From positions 1 to 38,362 of the forward strand of contig JAJYWI010000007.1 in the NCBI GenBank assembly GCA_021791535.1: 38,362 nucleotides of DNA. The letters run 5' to 3'. A model generated the notes under the pieces. The model did not search any database. It was not told where the DNA came from and saw nothing but the letters and a program-made list of their open reading frames with translations. Positions 1 to 7,332 of the stretch are shown in pieces. The position numbers and the translations under genes are program-made. This DNA comes from Microcaldota archaeon. GTDB lineage: Archaea; Micrarchaeota; Micrarchaeia; Micrarchaeales; Micrarchaeaceae. Position 1 is the stretch's first letter, and every line of letters begins with the position of its first letter.

Positions 1-2
1 GC

Positions 3-65
3 GATGCGGCTTTAGGGCCAGGGGCCAGTTGCAGCCAAGATAAAGCCGCGAAGATCGAAGGATAA
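3..65 (+). CDS. possible 3' end of a gene entering from the left edge
   Basis: Frame 3 is open from the window edge for 20 codons and ends in TAA at 63-65; the peptide ends DKAAKIEG. The two other forward frames stop earlier. It could be the tail of a protein-coding gene whose body lies outside the window. Twenty codons are too few to assign a family or exclude chance. The same stretch also holds complementary arms (GCGGCTTT at 6-13 and AAAGCCGC at 42-49), so a structured RNA end is an alternative. Confidence 0.25.
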   Translation, partial: DAALGPGASCSQDKAAKIEG

Positions 66-94
66 AGTCGGCAACCGTGGTCACGCCAATAAAA

Positions 95-107
95 GATAAA
101 TAGCTAT
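95..107 (+). promoter_or_regulatory. TATA box for tRNA-Ala
   Basis: An AT-rich TATA-like element (GATAAATAGCTAT) ends about 25 bases before the first base of the tRNA, the usual archaeal spacing. It is the only good TATA-like block between the upstream stop codon and the tRNA. Confidence 0.5.
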
Positions 108-131
108 ACTGCTTTTAGTTTAACGTTCAAG

Positions 132-203
132 GGGCTCTTGGCTCAGTAGTAGAGCGTCCGCTTTGCAAGCGGAAGGTTGCGGGTGCGACTCCTGACGAGT
201 CCA
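132..203 (+). tRNA. tRNA-Ala (UGC)
   Basis: The 72 bases fold as a cloverleaf. The acceptor arm contains G3:U70, the alanine identity pair. The D-stem is GCTC/GAGC, and the anticodon stem TCCGC/GCGGA encloses loop TTTGCAA with anticodon TGC. The discriminator is A73 and CCA is not encoded. Odd points: 7:66 is U-C, 49:65 is G-A, and the T-loop reads TGCGACT, with G where U55 (the pseudouridine site) is expected. The mismatches sit next to each other at the acceptor/T-stem junction. It is probably functional, but the T-arm is weak enough that decay cannot be excluded. Confidence 0.85.
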
Positions 204-221
204 CTTAACCCGGTAATTGCA

Positions 222-617
222 TTAAGATATGGAACGGCTTCTCTGCGATTCCCTGCCTTCTATGAACTTGGCCAATTCCCTCGCTGCTCTCTCAATCCGG
301 AAGGCCCTCTTTCCTAGGATAGACTTAGACAGATCACTCTCGATCCTGATTGTGGGCAACCCTCCGAAATAAGCTTTATAGTCGCCAGCACGATCCAACG
401 CGCTGTATAGTAATCTGAGGCGCTCAAGCTTTTTCTCCATGGCGTCTACCCGCATTCCCGGAAGGCTGTAGCTCAGGGGGTTAGGCGCTGCTACACCTTT
501 AAGGTCCATGGCTCCGGGCAGTTTATCCAACTGGCGCTCAAGGTAGTCCAGCGCTGCAACGGCTGCCAGTATGGCTTCCGACTCTGTCCTTGTCTCCGTG
601 GTCTCCGCGTCTCCCAT
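222..617 (-). CDS. hypothetical protein, 131 aa
   Basis: I do not recognise a family. The protein is soluble and mostly charged, with predicted helical stretches (residues about 15-35, 58-78 and 100-125) and no membrane segment or metal motif. An AAGGAG sequence lies about 13 bases before the ATG, and a TATA-like AATAAATATCTT lies just upstream of it, so the start is reasonable. It is convergent with tRNA-Ala, whose 3' end lies 18 bases from its stop. Codon use resembles the neighbouring genes (ATA, AGG, CTC), which supports it being real. Confidence 0.6.
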   Translation of the reverse strand: MGDAETTETRTESEAILAAVAALDYLERQLDKLPGAMDLKGVAAPNPLSYSLPGMRVDAMEKKLERLRLLYSALDRAGDYKAYFGGLPTIRIESDLSKSILGKRAFRIERAARELAKFIEGRESQRSRSIS

Positions 618-683
618 ATAGAATTATTACTCCTTAAGATATTTATTCCTGTTCATGGCCAAACCCGCGCTACACTGTAAGAC

Positions 684-712
684 GTCGCGCCACTCTGGTC
701 CCGTGGGGCGAC
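684..712. other. imperfect inverted repeat / RNA hairpin
   Basis: Arms GTCGCGCCAC (684-693) and GTGGGGCGAC (703-712) pair over nine of ten positions around a nine-base loop. The element lies in the 156-base divergent gap between the hypothetical gene at 222-617 and the LUD gene. It sits upstream of both promoters, so it is not an obvious terminator. A regulator site or small structured RNA is possible. Confidence 0.4.
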
Positions 713-797
713 AAATTAGCACGGCTAATAAATATATGATATCCTATATTTTTAAATACCTTCTGCGGCATAATTGTGCCCTATAAGAGTGGAATCA

Positions 798-1409
798 ATG
801 GAGTGGAACAAGTTGGTTAGTGAGGATGTGCTGAGCGCAACGATAAAGACGCTCAATGCAAACGGCATATCAACAATTGTCGTGGAGAATGGTGAAGAGG
901 CGAAAAGGAAAGCGCTGGAGTTGATACCGGAAAAGGCAGAGGTATTCACTGTCACATCCACAACTGTCAACGACATAGGCCTCGCGAAGGAAATCAATGA
1001 ATCCGGCAAGTATGTGTCTGTGCGCGACATGCTCAATGACATGGACAGGCGGACGCAGGGAAGGGAGATGGCAAGGATCGGCGCCGCTCCTGACTGGGTG
1101 GTCGGCAGCGTCCATGCGGTCACTGAGAGCGGCAACGTAATCATAGCGTCGCAGACAGGCAGCCAGCTCTCGGCTTACGCGCACGGCGCCCAGCACGTCA
1201 TCTGGATTGTAGGGACGCAGAAGATAGTCAAGGACCTCGATGAAGGGATGAAGCGCATATACGAGCACTCGTTGCCGTTGGAGAGCGAGAGAGCGAAAAA
1301 GGCGTACGGTGCACCAGGCAGTGCGGTGAACAAGCTGCTCATCGTTAACAAGGAAGTGGTCCCTAACAGGACTACGATGATACTCGTGAAGGAGAGGCTG
1401 GGCTTCTAG
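798..1409 (+). CDS. LUD-domain protein (LutC/YkgG-like, DUF162)
   Basis: The protein has the LUD fold of LutB/LutC lactate-utilisation proteins. Diagnostic stretches are VGSVHAVTESGNV, SQTGSQLSAYAHGAQ and the C-terminal NRTTMILVKERLGF. LutC-type proteins work with iron-sulfur partners in lactate oxidation, but no LutA or LutB homologue is in this window, so the substrate is open. I chose the ATG at 798 (MEWNKL). A TATA box TTTAAATA at 751-758 would start transcription near 780, and the open frame from TTG 774 would begin before that. The AhpD-like gene follows in the same direction after 49 bases. Confidence 0.85.
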   Translation: MEWNKLVSEDVLSATIKTLNANGISTIVVENGEEAKRKALELIPEKAEVFTVTSTTVNDIGLAKEINESGKYVSVRDMLNDMDRRTQGREMARIGAAPDWVVGSVHAVTESGNVIIASQTGSQLSAYAHGAQHVIWIVGTQKIVKDLDEGMKRIYEHSLPLESERAKKAYGAPGSAVNKLLIVNKEVVPNRTTMILVKERLGF

Positions 1410-1458
1410 CCCAGAAAGGAGTATAAACATTCTCTACGATGTGTTACTTGGTGGGCAT

Positions 1459-1803
1459 ATGAGAAAAGAGGACATGAAAGGGCTACTGGATGAGTTCTAC
1501 GAATCTGTAGGCAAATGGCAGAAGGACAGCCCTGCGCAGATAGGCAAGTTCATGGAGCTTCTAGAGGCGATAGAGAAGCCAGGCGCGCTGGACAAGAAGA
1601 CAAAGGAGCTGATAGCCGTTGCGCTCTCGATAACAGGCCACTGCGAATGGTGCATAGCCTATCACGTAAAGGCGGCTTTCGATGCTGGTGCAAAGGACAC
1701 AGAGATCCGCGAGGCAGGGTGGGTCGGAGTGCTGATGGGTGGCGGACCAGCTCTGTCATACAGCCAGCTAGTTGAAGACGCAATAGAGGATTTCAAAAAG
1801 TAG
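1459..1803 (+). CDS. carboxymuconolactone decarboxylase / AhpD-like protein
   Basis: This is a small all-helical CMD-family protein of about 114 aa with the active-site motif CEWCIAYH (CxxCxxxH). In AhpD-like proteins that motif acts in thiol peroxidase relay chemistry. The following AGAKDTEIREAGWVGVLMGGGPALSY block is typical of the single-domain archaeal and bacterial versions. The ATG at 1459 is preceded by GGTGGG; the frame is open back to GTG 1441. A TATA-like AGTATAAAC at about 1419-1427 suggests its own promoter. The likely role is peroxide or thiol stress defence. The partner reductase is unknown. Confidence 0.85.
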   Translation: MRKEDMKGLLDEFYESVGKWQKDSPAQIGKFMELLEAIEKPGALDKKTKELIAVALSITGHCEWCIAYHVKAAFDAGAKDTEIREAGWVGVLMGGGPALSYSQLVEDAIEDFKK

Positions 1804-1813
1804 AGGACACGCG

Positions 1814-2545
1814 CTAACGCTCCCTCCACACTGTGGCATATCTTGCAAGGAGGAATAGGATTACGGTCTCGGCTATGAGTATGTAGAGCATGTACCAGAG
1901 CGTTGGCGCAAGCCCGAAGAATCCCTGCTCCAGCACTGCAGCAGGCGTCGTCGGCGATATTGTAAGGATGAGCAGTATTGGATGCGGCAGGTACGTGTAT
2001 GGGTAGAATGTCGGAGGGAATATCATCATCACAAGGGAGAGCATCCCTGTAATCGCCCAGACAAACCTCTGGTGCTTCACAAGGCTAGTTAGCACGAACC
2101 CGAGAGACGCGGTGGATAGGAGGACTAGCGACGCAACGATTAGCGTCATCACGAACGCATACGGCGTAAGTATGTGGAAGATCATGTCGAGTATGAAATA
2201 GAGCACTATGCTCGGTATGGACCAGAAGAAGTCGGCAAGCATCACGCCGAACATGTAGTCCATCGGCGATGTCCTTGTCGATACTATCAGGTCCTTGAAC
2301 ATGTACTCGAACTTGAACATGCCCAGATCCGCCATGGTGAATATGCCGTTAGTCGCGACTATCGAGATCAGCCCGCCAGCAAGCGCGTACGGAAGAAAAG
2401 CCCCTTTTGAAAGGACACCGACAACGAACAGCAGCGACAGCGGGAAACCCATCCCTGTTATCATGTATAGCCAGTTGGACCTGAGCGCCGCTCCGCCTGT
2501 GAGCCATGCGTGCGCGCTTACGAACTTAAGATTCAAGGTTGACAC
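1814..2545 (-). CDS. ABC-2 type transporter permease
   Basis: An integral membrane protein of 243 aa with about six hydrophobic helices, arranged as in ABC-2 exporters (DrrB/NodJ-like). Residues 22-45 and 50-75 form the first helices and the last ends near residue 240 with LLARYATVWRER. It is encoded directly after the ATPase and overlaps it by 20 bases, so the pair is translationally coupled and forms one exporter. The substrate cannot be read from sequence; relatives move drugs, polysaccharides or lipids. Its end is convergent with the AhpD-like gene, 10 bases away. Confidence 0.85.
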   Translation of the reverse strand: MSTLNLKFVSAHAWLTGGAALRSNWLYMITGMGFPLSLLFVVGVLSKGAFLPYALAGGLISIVATNGIFTMADLGMFKFEYMFKDLIVSTRTSPMDYMFGVMLADFFWSIPSIVLYFILDMIFHILTPYAFVMTLIVASLVLLSTASLGFVLTSLVKHQRFVWAITGMLSLVMMIFPPTFYPYTYLPHPILLILTISPTTPAAVLEQGFFGLAPTLWYMLYILIAETVILFLLARYATVWRER

Positions 2546-3365
2546 CCCGTTTTATGAAAAGGTCATCGAGCGTTACTGGCTTGATCACATCCCCTTTGCC
2601 AACCATTGACTTTGCCCTGCCCTTCTTGACATAGGATATCCAGGTGCTCCCCACCCTGTACGCGCGCCGGTTCCTCCTCTGGCTCTCCACCCTAACAAGG
2701 CCATCGAATGGCCTTAGCAGCCTGTCCACCGTGTTGTGGGCGAATATCTTCCCTGCCTCCATCATGAGGACGTCATCAGAGAGCGCCTGCGCCTCCTCCA
2801 TGTAATGCGTGGTTAGTATAACCTGGCCCTTTATCGCCCTTATTGCGGACCAGACCTCGACCCTGGAGAAAGGGTCCAGCCCTGTGGTCGGTTCGTCGAG
2901 GAATATTATGTCCGCATCAGAGGCTATCGCCATCGCTACAAACACCTTCCTCTTCATTCCGCCTGAGAGCTCGTAAGCGAGCTTGCGCATGTCGTTGCCG
3001 AGCCCTACCGTGCGGAGCGCCTTCTCAGCCCTGGCTGTTGCCTCCTTGCGCCCGAATCCCCTGGCAGCGAGGTAGAGCTTCACGCAGTCCATAGCCGGCA
3101 TGTAGTCAATCGGCTTCGCCTCCTGCGGTATGCTCACCGCCATCTTCCTTATCCTGTTCGGTTCGCCTATCACGTCAATGCCGTTTATCCTCGCGGTCCC
3201 GGATGTCGGCATTATCTGGGTTGAGAGTATCCGCATAAGCGTGGTCTTCCCGGCGCCGTTCCTGCCTATTATCGCGCTTATCTTCTTGTCGAGCCTGAAG
3301 CTGACGTTGTTGAGCGCTACCGTGCCATCGTGGTAGCGCTTGCTCAGTGCCTTTACCTCTATCAT
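2526..3365 (-). CDS. ABC transporter ATP-binding protein
   Basis: A nucleotide-binding subunit of 279 aa. It has Walker A GRNGAGKTT (34-42), Q-loop SIPQ (78-81), signature LSGGMKRK (133-140), Walker B IIFLDEP (153-159) and the switch His in TTHYMEEA (H187). It belongs to the CcmA/DrrA class that powers ABC-2 exporters, consistent with the overlapping permease gene. The start is the ATG at 3365. A TATA-like ATTAATAAAA about 25 bases upstream implies a nearly leaderless mRNA. The roughly 60 residues after the core probably form the small regulatory tail common in DrrA-like proteins. Confidence 0.93.
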   Translation of the reverse strand: MIEVKALSKRYHDGTVALNNVSFRLDKKISAIIGRNGAGKTTLMRILSTQIMPTSGTARINGIDVIGEPNRIRKMAVSIPQEAKPIDYMPAMDCVKLYLAARGFGRKEATARAEKALRTVGLGNDMRKLAYELSGGMKRKVFVAMAIASDADIIFLDEPTTGLDPFSRVEVWSAIRAIKGQVILTTHYMEEAQALSDDVLMMEAGKIFAHNTVDRLLRPFDGLVRVESQRRNRRAYRVGSTWISYVKKGRAKSMVGKGDVIKPVTLDDLFIKRGVNLES

Positions 3366-3472
3366 ACAAACGAAGGAATAGGCGTCTCTGTTTTATTAAT
3401 GTTTATGGCGCCCTTACGCAAGCCTCTTTATTATGTGTAAAAAGAAATTTGGTATGCAAGCTGTGAAGATGC

Positions 3473-4978
3473 TTAACTTGCTGTTCTCCCGCTATATTTT
3501 TGTAACAGAAGCTCTGCATCTGCGGCAAGTTCGCTTTCTCTTTCAACAATGAGTTCCGATTTTTTCATTGTAGCACGTAAGTCAGCACGTACCCCTACAG
3601 CATCTAAATCCACTTTTGGCGGTTCCCTCATGTTTCCTATAGCAGCTGTAGCAAGAGTTGTAATAAAGTTAGACCAGCTTCTTGCATCTCTATCTCTCGC
3701 TTTCTTGGCAGCCCTATACTCTTCATCGAAAGCCTGGCTGCGGGCTTGTGTGTATCTATCAACATATGACTCTATGAGCTCCTTTTTCTCTTTCCCCAAC
3801 GCTTCCCTCAACGCGTTGAACTGTAGTGGGTCGTTCAGAACAGCTTTAACAAAGTCCGCCATAGGCATACCGGTCTCGAGTAATGCTTTGCAAATTGCGA
3901 TTTGCGGGGTAAAATACATCATATCCTGTACAAAGAGGCCAGGCGATGTTGCATCGAGTAGGCGCTCCATTCTTGTCGTAGTTGCAACGAGCTTCGGGCT
4001 ATTTGCTTGCAACGCCTTTTCTGCAGCCGCAAGATAACCTTTAACAGAGTCTGAACAGTACCTTGCAGTTGTGGCAGTTTTGGATAACACAGCTAACGCC
4101 GCATCTCGCTCTGGGTTAACCGAGCCCGCTTCCTGTTTTAGAACATAATTTCCTATAAGCTCAGCCAGGCTCTCCCTGAGCATCTTTACTCTTGCGAGTT
4201 CGTTCATGCCTTGCGTGTTTGAAGAAGGTCCAAACACTTTAGCATCAAAGATATGCGAAAGTTCATGAGCAATATCCCGTTCAAATGTTGACTTATGTCC
4301 ATCTCTATGCAATTTGTATTTGTCGAATAGATGTGCATCGTAGAATATTACAACATATCCTCCCTTGTCGTCCACGGCAAATTCTCCCACCAATCCTTCG
4401 GGGTCCTTTTCACTGTTGGTTTTAAAGGTACACCGTGGCTCCGGCAAATCTTCACCAAAAACGGCCATCCCCAACACATTGATACGCTGGAAAAAACGGT
4501 GGGCACTCTCCTCAACAGCGGTTCTATATTGCTGGAATGCGATTGTATCACTGCTGCGCAACACTTCCTCCCTTTTTTCAAGCGTTGATTTAAGCATTGG
4601 CAGGGTGCCTTCCGAAGCTCTTTCTAATCCAACCATGCCTTCATGCTGAACTGTTTTCACTTCCGCCATCACTACATCTCCTCTCCTTCTTTTTCTAGTA
4701 ACTTTTATCTTATACTGTTTGTATTTTCTGCCAAGTTTCTTGGCTTTTAGAAAGCCAATCTTGTTCAGTTCATTAAACAAAGCAGAAATGTCTGTGTCGT
4801 CATTTACATTTAATATAATATTTTTTGATGATATGCCTGTGAAGAATGCACTCAATTTTGAGTTTACACTTTCTATCGCTTTGGCGTTATTTTTAAGTGC
4901 TTCGATAGTCCCTATGTGGTAATTAAGCTGCTCTTTAAGCTCACCCAGTTCCATATCGCCACCTACCACTTCGCCCAT
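3473..4978 (-). CDS. HExxH metallopeptidase-like protein with N-terminal helical region
   Basis: 501 aa, not assignable to a named family. Residues 1-50 look coiled-coil, and 60-100 look like a small DNA-binding-type helical domain ending in a basic run (TRKRRRG). A zinc-protease motif HELSH lies at 238-242, followed by SLAELIGN with E273 as a candidate third ligand, so a gluzincin-like peptidase is suggested. The C-terminal half is helical. GC and codon use are lower than in flanking genes, hinting at transfer. Met104 is preceded by a strong purine-rich AAGGAGAGGAGA and could be an internal start. TTAAATAT upstream of 4978 fits a near-leaderless promoter, and Met9 is also preceded by GGTGG. 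Confidence 0.7.
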   Translation of the reverse strand: MGEVVGGDMELGELKEQLNYHIGTIEALKNNAKAIESVNSKLSAFFTGISSKNIILNVNDDTDISALFNELNKIGFLKAKKLGRKYKQYKIKVTRKRRRGDVVMAEVKTVQHEGMVGLERASEGTLPMLKSTLEKREEVLRSSDTIAFQQYRTAVEESAHRFFQRINVLGMAVFGEDLPEPRCTFKTNSEKDPEGLVGEFAVDDKGGYVVIFYDAHLFDKYKLHRDGHKSTFERDIAHELSHIFDAKVFGPSSNTQGMNELARVKMLRESLAELIGNYVLKQEAGSVNPERDAALAVLSKTATTARYCSDSVKGYLAAAEKALQANSPKLVATTTRMERLLDATSPGLFVQDMMYFTPQIAICKALLETGMPMADFVKAVLNDPLQFNALREALGKEKKELIESYVDRYTQARSQAFDEEYRAAKKARDRDARSWSNFITTLATAAIGNMREPPKVDLDAVGVRADLRATMKKSELIVERESELAADAELLLQKYSGRTAS

Positions 4979-5088
4979 GATATATTCTCTTTTTCATGAT
5001 ATTTAAGACTATTCCTGCTTTAAAAAGCTCTTAAGTCTGCCTGCAAAAAGTAGCTCGGTTTATGTAGGATTTTCAAGTGATAGCCGAA

Positions 5089-5369
5089 CTAAGCCAGTCT
5101 GCGGATGATGTGATAGCCGAATTGCGTCCTTATCACTGGCGAAACCTGCCCAACTTCGAGCGCAAAGGCTGCCTGCTCGAATTCCCTCACCATCTCGCCG
5201 TGGCCAAAGAAGCCGAGGTCTCCGCCCCTTTTTCTTGTTCCGTCGATTGAGTATTGTTCAGCGAGCTTGGCGAAGCTCTCCCCCTTGATTATCCTATCGT
5301 GTAGCTCGTCCGCCAAAGACATCTTCCCAACGAGTATGTTGCGCACCTTATCTTGTTTGCCATGGCCAT
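5089..5369 (-). pseudogene. parvulin-type peptidyl-prolyl isomerase with an apparent one-base frameshift
   Basis: The open frame from 5346 encodes a parvulin rotamase, with GGDLGFFGHGEMV, FEQAAFALEVGQVS and the ending TQFGYHIIRRLA. It lacks the usual beginning. That beginning is present in another frame: ATG at 5369 or 5363 reads MANKIRCA, and the family expectation is KIRCxHILV. Adding one C between 5340 and 5339 restores HILVGKMSLADE, including the conserved active-site His. The corrected protein would be about 93 aa, the size of archaeal single-domain parvulins. Start codon ATG 5369 overlaps the upstream stop as TGATG. Either a real frameshift, a sequencing error or recoding; the remaining frame could only start at GTG 5346 without the His. 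Confidence 0.75.
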
Positions 5370-5695
5370 CACTGCTTTGAGTAGCGTTTCGCGTACGGAC
5401 CTATGACAGGTATCACTATGTCCTGCCCCGTATAGGCGATTACGCCTATTATCACTCCGAGTATCCACAACGCGACAGCCACTATATCAACTATCGGTAT
5501 GAACGCCAGTACGAATATGACTATGCCAAGGAATATCGACTGCAGGGCGTGGAACTTTGCGCGCTTGTCCGACTGGCCTTCTGTCACGTATACTATTATG
5601 CCGGAAAGCCATATGAAAAGGTACGAGACTATGTAGACTATCCCGCCTGTGCTGTCTTGCTTGGGTTGCTGCGTAGCCACGGTATCAATACTCAA
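5369..5695 (-). CDS. DUF4870/Tic20-like small membrane protein
   Basis: A protein of 108 aa with three hydrophobic helices (about 18-38, 54-72 and 72-92). It has the family-like layout of a short polar N-terminus, the conserved KRAKFHALQSIFLG between helices 1 and 2, and a final helix rich in Ile and Val. The function of this family is unknown. The start is TTG 5695 or GTG 5680. Its stop overlaps the ATG of the parvulin gene (TGATG), so the two form a coupled pair. Confidence 0.8.
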   Translation of the reverse strand: MSIDTVATQQPKQDSTGGIVYIVSYLFIWLSGIIVYVTEGQSDKRAKFHALQSIFLGIVIFVLAFIPIVDIVAVALWILGVIIGVIAYTGQDIVIPVIGPYAKRYSKQ

Positions 5696-5741
5696 ACAAA
5701 GCCAAAAGCTAAAAGAATATCGAAGAGCTTCGGCGAGGCCT

Positions 5742-6062
5742 TCAGGCGCTTCCTTTTATGCCAGCCATTCCCCCCGTCAGACTGTATCCCCGTATGCCCC
5801 TGCTTTCAAGCTCCTTCACAAGCTCATAGGAGCTTATCCCGTGCTCGCAGACGAATATCGGCCTATCGTACCTCTTTAGCTCTTCGGGGTACTCCTTCTC
5901 ATCGAGTATCAGCTTGAAAGGGCTCTCGTTGATGATCATCCTGTCGTCTATACCAAGGAGCTCTGCAAGCGGCGTGGTCGTCCATCCGCCAATCCATACG
6001 AAAATGGATCTTCCAGATTTTACAAGCTCGAGCGCCTCGCCCAGCTCTATCTCGCCGTCCAT
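5742..6062 (-). CDS. rhodanese-like domain protein
   Basis: A single rhodanese domain of 106 aa. The active-site loop is VCEHGISSYELVKEL with Cys72, followed by the typical GYSLTGGMAGIKGS end. Such proteins carry persulfide sulfur for tRNA thiolation, cofactor synthesis or cyanide and sulfide chemistry; the partner is not evident here. TATA-like TATAAAAAG (minus strand, about 6097-6105) and AATATATAC lie upstream of the ATG at 6062, so it has its own promoter. Confidence 0.85.
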   Translation of the reverse strand: MDGEIELGEALELVKSGRSIFVWIGGWTTTPLAELLGIDDRMIINESPFKLILDEKEYPEELKRYDRPIFVCEHGISSYELVKELESRGIRGYSLTGGMAGIKGSA

Positions 6063-6380
6063 GCTCTCCGCAATTGTATATATTGGCAGGAAGTCTTTTT
6101 ATACATCTGGGAGAGCGCCGCTTAGTAGTCAGAGCCTGCGTAAGGAAGCCTCCTGACCGTTTCTGTGGATAATATAGATGGTCTGAGTAAGCTGAGCCCT
6201 GGCTGCCTTTCGGTATCTATTTTAGTCTGCCTTGGCGCTGAAACTTCCTTGCTCGAAGGAAGATGCGCACTTGTAGTTGCCATAATGCCACTTGTGAGCC
6301 CACACACCGCATGTTTAAAAAGACGTTGTAGCATACGGCGATTGACGCGCAGTGTTTTAGTCCGAAAGCCCTCCTTATCG
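6063..6380. other. 318-base gap with a GC-clamped hairpin
   Basis: No convincing gene. A strong hairpin spans 6235-6268: CTTCCTT (6244-6250) pairs with AAGGAAG (6256-6262) around a five-base loop, and GCGC arms (6235-6238, 6265-6268) clamp the outside. A minus-strand open frame starting at ATG 6388 overlaps the preceding stop codon (ATGATTAG) and runs to 6122. Its codon use (many CGN arginines, Thr/Ser-rich) differs from nearby genes, so I do not call it. The left part of the gap holds the rhodanese promoter. Confidence 0.4.
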
Positions 6381-6662
6381 CTAATCATTGCTGCCGAGCT
6401 TTGCAAGCGCAGCCTTCTTCAGCTCTTCGACTATAAGGAATCCGACTATCTGCTTCCCGTCAGGCAGCGTCAGGTGCGGTTGCCCTTCGCCGGGTTGGTA
6501 GCTTATCTTGACGTCAAGCCCTTTTATATTCGCGCGCAACGATGTTTCGATTGCTCTTCCAACCATCATCATGCCCGGATCGCATGTTATCTCTACAGAC
6601 CCACTTCTCAGCATTTCCGTTAGCCCCTTTTTGGTGCCCTCAACGGTGTTTACTGGAGCCAT
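6381..6662 (-). CDS. hypothetical protein, 93 aa
   Basis: A small soluble protein I do not recognise. Its centre (VEITCDPGMMMVGRAIETSL) and end (GKQIVGFLIVEELKKAALAKL) suggest an alpha/beta fold. The open frame reaches GTG 6671, but ATG 6662 (MAPVNTVEGT) is the more natural start. A TATA-like ATATTAATATG lies about 40 bases upstream. Codon use matches the genome. The 3' neighbour on this strand is the gap with the hairpin; upstream lies the isochorismatase-fold gene in the same direction. Confidence 0.6.
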   Translation of the reverse strand: MAPVNTVEGTKKGLTEMLRSGSVEITCDPGMMMVGRAIETSLRANIKGLDVKISYQPGEGQPHLTLPDGKQIVGFLIVEELKKAALAKLGSND

Positions 6663-6738
6663 TGTTACCACGGTAAGTACTCAAAATATTCACATATTAA
6701 TATCTTTTGCCAAACCCGAATAAGCAGCCAAGCAGATG

Positions 6739-7332
6739 TCACCGCAGGGCCGCCAGCACCTCGTCAGTGCTGCGCACCCTGCCGATCCTCTTTAGCGCTA
6801 TGCTTATCGCTGCGTTGTGCATGTCCGCAGACATTGATGACATTGCATCCTCTACGAACACCTGGTTGAATCCATACTCGTAAGCAAATCTTGCGGTGCT
6901 CTCCACGCCGTGGTTCGTAGATACGCCGCAAAGGACTATCGTGCTTATCCCCCTTCTCCTGAGCTGAAGCTCCAGGTCTGTCCCGTAGAAGGCGCCCCAC
7001 TGCCTCTTGGTTATTATTATGTCGCCTTCCTTTGGTCCGAGCTCAGGCACGAGGTCCGCCCAGTCCTTAGGCATCTGTGCGTTGCCCCAGCCCTGATCGT
7101 CCGCAATCACGTTCAGCCTGTCCGGCCCTGAGGACATCACATGGACAAGGAAGACCGGCATCCCAGCCCTCCTGAAAGCATCTGCTATCCTTGCCGCATT
7201 GTCTATGACCTCCCTTGCGCTGTGCGGTGCAAGCTGCCTGTCCGCAGAAGCTATGCCCCTCTGCAAGTCTATTACAACCAAGGCTGCGCTTTTCTTGTCT
7301 ATGTCAAGCCCCATCGAATCACTTAGCGTCAC
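6739..7332 (-). CDS. isochorismatase-fold hydrolase, YecD-like (Cys replaced by Gly)
   Basis: A protein of 197 aa with the isochorismatase/nicotinamidase fold. Asp22 in VVIDLQ and Lys109 in IITKRQWGAF are two of the usual three catalytic residues. The third motif reads GVSTNHGVESTAR, so the nucleophilic Cys of cysteine hydrolases (TNxCVESTAR) is Gly142. E. coli YecD shares this TNxGVEST pattern, and true isochorismatases also lack the Cys, so amidase chemistry is unlikely. The substrate is unknown. GTG 7332 follows the preceding stop directly and has AGGAAG upstream; ATG 7314 (MGLDID) is an alternative start that fits family length. Confidence 0.85.
   Translation of the reverse strand: MTLSDSMGLDIDKKSAALVVIDLQRGIASADRQLAPHSAREVIDNAARIADAFRRAGMPVFLVHVMSSGPDRLNVIADDQGWGNAQMPKDWADLVPELGPKEGDIIITKRQWGAFYGTDLELQLRRRGISTIVLCGVSTNHGVESTARFAYEYGFNQVFVEDAMSSMSADMHNAAISIALKRIGRVRSTDEVLAALR

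Noticed and set aside
6122-6406. 94-residue minus-strand frame in the gap
   Set aside because: Rich in CGN arginine codons and Thr/Ser, unlike genuine genes here; the only support is a stop/start overlap.
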